Source of the DNA: Methanobacterium sp.
Lineage (GTDB): Archaea > Methanobacteriota > Methanobacteria > Methanobacteriales > Methanobacteriaceae
Assembly: GCA_028700095.1 (NCBI GenBank)
Contig: JAQVTJ010000077.1
Coordinates: 1-8,015 of the forward strand
DNA: 8,015 nt
Direction of reading: 5' to 3'
Positions within the stretch are counted from its first letter, which is position 1. Every line of letters begins with the position of its first letter. The position numbers and the translations under genes were made by a program. Positions 6,403 through 8,015 of this stretch are shown one piece after another. Below the pieces are notes generated by a model. That model searched no databases. It was not told the origin of the DNA and was given only the letters and a program-made list of their open reading frames with translations.

Positions 6403-7092
6403 TTAGATAATTCCTAATTTTACTAATCCCATACATAAAATGTAAATACCAATCACTACCAGTACAGCTCCCATAAGATAATGTCCATTTTTTTGCATCC
6501 ATTTATTAACTTTAGAGAGAATGTTATTGGCTTTTTCTGGGAATAAAAAATAAAGTCCAAGTGGTATTTCACAAACAATCAGGGTTATGAACATTAAAAT
6601 TATTATAATAATTAATTTTCCCATTGGATCAACTAGGGATACTGCAATTTCTTTAGTTGCTTCAAGTATAATTATGGTGGTTGAGAAGTTTATTAAAAAC
6701 ATTCCAAATCCAAATGATAATCCTTCCATGAATATTTTTAGATTTGATGATTTTTTACCGATACCCTGGAAGCGTTGTTTATGAACAGTTTTTGATTGAA
6801 AAATTCTTTTTATACCTAACAATAAAAGTAGAATACCCAATACAATATCAATTCCAGCTAACATTGGAGTAGATTTTGGAGATGTGGAATTAACACCTGC
6901 ACTTAAAATAGTTCCTAGAATAATAACAATTAAAATTAAAATTATTGCACCAAAATAATATCCAAAACCTTGAAGCTTAGGTCTTTTTGAGATAGATAAA
7001 AGTAATATTATCCCCATTAATGCTGTAGGACTGATAGCAGCACCTAACGCTAACGGTATTATTTGTATTAACAGTGTTAAGAATTGAGACAT
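6403..7092 (-). CDS. Six-helix membrane protein, probable GAP (Sap) / LysE-like family transporter
   Basis: This is a 229-residue integral membrane protein of unknown substrate. Six hydrophobic helices are visible at about 10-33, 43-66, 77-96, 119-143, 159-184 and 204-225, with a basic loop (about 96-118, KTVHKQRFQGIGKK) between helices 3 and 4. The opening LGAAISPTALMGIILLLS (16-33), with its Pro after Ser in the first helix, and the six-helix plan resemble the GAP/Sap family (named for mycobacterial sulfolipid-addressing proteins), which belongs to the LysE-type exporter superfamily. No catalytic residues are apparent. The ATG at 7092 is preceded by AAAGGT at seven bases. It is monocistronic as far as can be seen, facing dnaJ, with a long empty region upstream. 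The membrane nature is sure; the family assignment is from pattern only and the transported molecule cannot be guessed. Confidence 0.7.
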   Translation of the reverse strand: MSQFLTLLIQIIPLALGAAISPTALMGIILLLSISKRPKLQGFGYYFGAIILILIVIILGTILSAGVNSTSPKSTPMLAGIDIVLGILLLLLGIKRIFQSKTVHKQRFQGIGKKSSNLKIFMEGLSFGFGMFLINFSTTIIILEATKEIAVSLVDPMGKLIIIIILMFITLIVCEIPLGLYFLFPEKANNILSKVNKWMQKNGHYLMGAVLVVIGIYILCMGLVKLGII

Positions 7093-7147
7093 GATTAAAC
7101 CTTTTTTTTATAATTAATAGTTTTATTTAATTATTTTTTCTAAATTA

Positions 7148-7161
7148 ATATATATAGTTAC
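7148..7161 (-). promoter_or_regulatory. Promoter of the membrane-protein gene
   Basis: On the minus strand GTAAC followed by TATATATAT (7156-7148) forms a TATA box about 55-65 bases before the ATG, predicting a start near 7127 and a leader of about 35 bases. TAACTATA here also occurs in the grpE palindrome, but in this AT-rich DNA that may be chance. Confidence 0.45.
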
Positions 7162-7414
7162 TAAATTCATCTATAAAATATTTGAATAAAACATTATTCT
7201 AAATTTTATATATTTTGAACTGTATCCTAATTCGCTAGTATAAACATTTTTGTTTATTAAAATCAAAGGATTTGTTATATTAATTGAGGGTTTATATTTG
7301 TTAAAAAGATGTAAAACCATTCCACTAAAATTCTGAAATAAAAAAAAAGTGTACTGTGCCTCCCAAAATTTAAAATATGACTCTTTAACGTATTATAAAT
7401 TATATATATGATAT

Positions 7415-7454
7415 AGCATAATTTCCTTTCTTGAAAAGGGATATAAATTATGTT
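7415..7454. other. Nested inverted repeat / stem-loop of unknown role
   Basis: CATAATTT (7417-7424) is the reverse complement of AAATTATG (7445-7452), extended by a G-T and an A-T pair. Inside it CCTTTC (7425-7430) pairs with GAAAAGG (7433-7439) with one bulge. A TATA-like ATTATAAATTATATATATG (7392-7410) lies just upstream on the plus strand. It could be part of a small RNA or a cruciform-forming site; no function is shown by the sequence. Confidence 0.4.
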
Positions 7455-7556
7455 TTATCATGATTATCCTATTATAAAACCTGCATAGTTTAAAAATATA
7501 TTTGCTGAGATAATAGAAATCCTAAAAAACAAAAAATAATCGGAAAATAACCCATT

Positions 7557-7580
7557 ATAATATTTTATAAATAATATTAT
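7557..7580. repeat. AT-only inverted repeat
   Basis: ATAATATT (7557-7564) and AATATTAT (7573-7580) are perfect inverted copies around an eight-base AT spacer. In DNA of this composition it may be chance. Confidence 0.3.
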
Positions 7581-7649
7581 CCTCATAAAATCCACTATAT
7601 AGGTATTTTCCAAATTATACAAACCAAAACTAAAGAAAAAAACATAAAC

Positions 7650-7805
7650 ATGCCAGATATTAAAGGAGTTGTATTATTTAAATATATGTTTAATAGGAAA
7701 CCATTTAAAACACAGGCTAAAATAACAAAAAAATCGTTAATAATTAATTTAAGACATTTGGATATTATCTATACCTTATATAGGAATAACATCACATTAA
7801 TTTAA
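7650..7805 (+). CDS. Possible small ORF, 51 residues, unknown
   Basis: An ATG-started frame of 51 codons ending in TAA encodes a basic peptide beginning MPDIKGVVLFKYMFNRKPF, with a more hydrophobic C-terminal half. A TATA-like ACTATATA (7593-7600) lies about 50 bases before the ATG, but there is no ribosome binding site. In AT-rich DNA with this much non-coding sequence, a frame of this length is expected about once by chance, so it is listed only because it is the longest in the gap. I recognise no family. Confidence 0.15.
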   Translation: MPDIKGVVLFKYMFNRKPFKTQAKITKKSLIINLRHLDIIYTLYRNNITLI

Positions 7806-7817
7806 CATTTAAATTGT

Positions 7818-7855
7818 AAAAAAAGAATAAAAAAAAGGGAGGTATAAAAGTTATA
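7818..7855 (-). terminator. Terminator of the right-edge gene
   Basis: On the minus strand, 11 bases after the stop codon, a small hairpin TATAA-CTT-TTATA (7855-7843) is followed by CCTCCC, then a run of eight T (7836-7829) and another of seven T (7824-7818). This is a strong archaeal-type oligo-T terminator, and it supports reading the edge frame as a minus-strand gene. Confidence 0.65.
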
Positions 7856-7865
7856 GTATTTGTTT

Positions 7866-8015
7866 TTATAGTTTGATTTGTTTTGTTATGTTTTTTATGT
7901 GGTTTATTAGTGTTTTGATGAAGTTTGTAATTTGGTTTGTTATTTGTTGTGTGGGGTTCATAATGTTTAGGTTGGATATGTTTAAGTTTAGGTTGTTTGT
8001 GTTTAATTGGGATAG
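7866..8015 (-). CDS. C-terminus of an Asn/Ile-rich protein, unknown (5'-truncated by window edge)
   Basis: Only the last 49 codons of a minus-strand gene are in the window; the frame is open to the right edge and ends in TAA at 7868-7866, followed by a good terminator. The coding strand has a single G in 150 bases, so the peptide contains no Gly, Ala, Val, Asp or Glu: it is built from Asn (12 of 49), Ile, Leu, Thr, Gln and Lys. The first part carries a seven-residue repeat of N-L-N type (DNA repeat GTTTAGGTTG at 7965-7974 and 7986-7995 on the plus strand). The last 25 residues, from QQITNQITNFIK onward, form a basic amphipathic helix with Ile/Leu every three to four residues. Such Asn-rich tails occur in surface or adhesin-like proteins of these methanogens, but I cannot name the family from this fragment. 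Confidence 0.55.
   Translation of the reverse strand, partial: LSQLNTNNLNLNISNLNIMNPTQQITNQITNFIKTLINHIKNITKQIKL

Larger units (their letters stand above)
7093..7865. other. 773-bp AT-rich region without a convincing gene
   Basis: Between the membrane-protein start and the stop of the right-edge gene the DNA is more AT-rich than the flanking genes and dense in stops in all frames. It holds the membrane-gene promoter at its left end, a nested stem-loop near the middle (7415-7454), an all-AT hairpin (7557-7580), a single 51-codon frame (7650-7805), and a terminator at its right end. A nine-base A run at 7340-7348 (T run on the minus strand) could be another terminator. I see no decayed gene in it by eye. 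Confidence 0.6.

Noticed and set aside
7797..8013. Second open minus-strand frame overlapping the right-edge gene
   Set aside because: It is open only because the strand lacks G; its product is an unstructured His/Lys/Asn/Pro mix running through the terminator.
7888..8015. Plus-strand hydrophobic open frame at the right edge (MFFMWFISVL...), with GGAGGT at 7838-7843 upstream
   Set aside because: It is the mirror of G-poor minus-strand DNA; the GGAGGT is about 45 bases from the ATG, and the minus frame has a stop followed by a proper T-run terminator.
1..8015. CRISPR array, insertion sequence, tRNA or rRNA
   Set aside because: I looked for regularly spaced repeats, terminal inverted repeats with a transposase, and cloverleaf-like or conserved rRNA sequence, and saw none.

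Overview
The window looks like a piece of an AT-rich, mesophilic methanogen chromosome of the order Methanobacteriales, with Methanosphaera or Methanobrevibacter as the best guess. The reasons are the very low G+C, archaeal BRE/TATA promoters, GGTGA-type ribosome binding sites, a hydrogenase-maturation gene, and a bacterial-type DnaK chaperone set lying beside an archaeal ArsR-like regulator. That last arrangement is one I recall from Methanothermobacter (around MTH1288-1291). The genus call is an inference from composition and gene order, not from any search.

Layout. Bases 2-1702 (+) hold the C-terminal three quarters of HypF, which supplies carbamoyl groups for the cyanide ligands of [NiFe] hydrogenases; its N-terminus lies off the left edge. 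It converges on a small winged-helix regulator (1802-2236, -). That regulator is divergent from grpE (2380-2916, +), followed by dnaK (2970-4820, +) and, after a stem-loop terminator and its own promoter, dnaJ (5026-6189, +). A six-helix membrane protein of probable GAP/LysE-like type lies at 6403-7092 (-). Bases 7093-7865 are a very AT-rich gap with no convincing gene. The right edge (7866-8015, -) carries the C-terminus of an Asn/Ile-rich protein whose coding strand has almost no G.

How it works together. GrpE, DnaK and DnaJ are a complete Hsp70 cycle: DnaJ delivers clients and stimulates ATP hydrolysis, and GrpE exchanges nucleotide. The most interesting signal is regulatory. A perfect 15-bp palindrome sits just downstream of the grpE TATA box, where the transcription start should be. 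A related TAACT(T)AT-containing sequence lies at the matching position in the dnaJ promoter and at the dnaK promoter. The divergent ArsR-like gene is the obvious candidate repressor, giving a self-contained heat-shock regulon similar in logic to Archaeoglobus HSR1 or Pyrococcus Phr. In addition, a 13-base sequence in the grpE leader recurs as its exact reverse complement at the grpE stop codon. I saw no CRISPR array, insertion sequence, tRNA or rRNA, and no clearly new multi-gene system.
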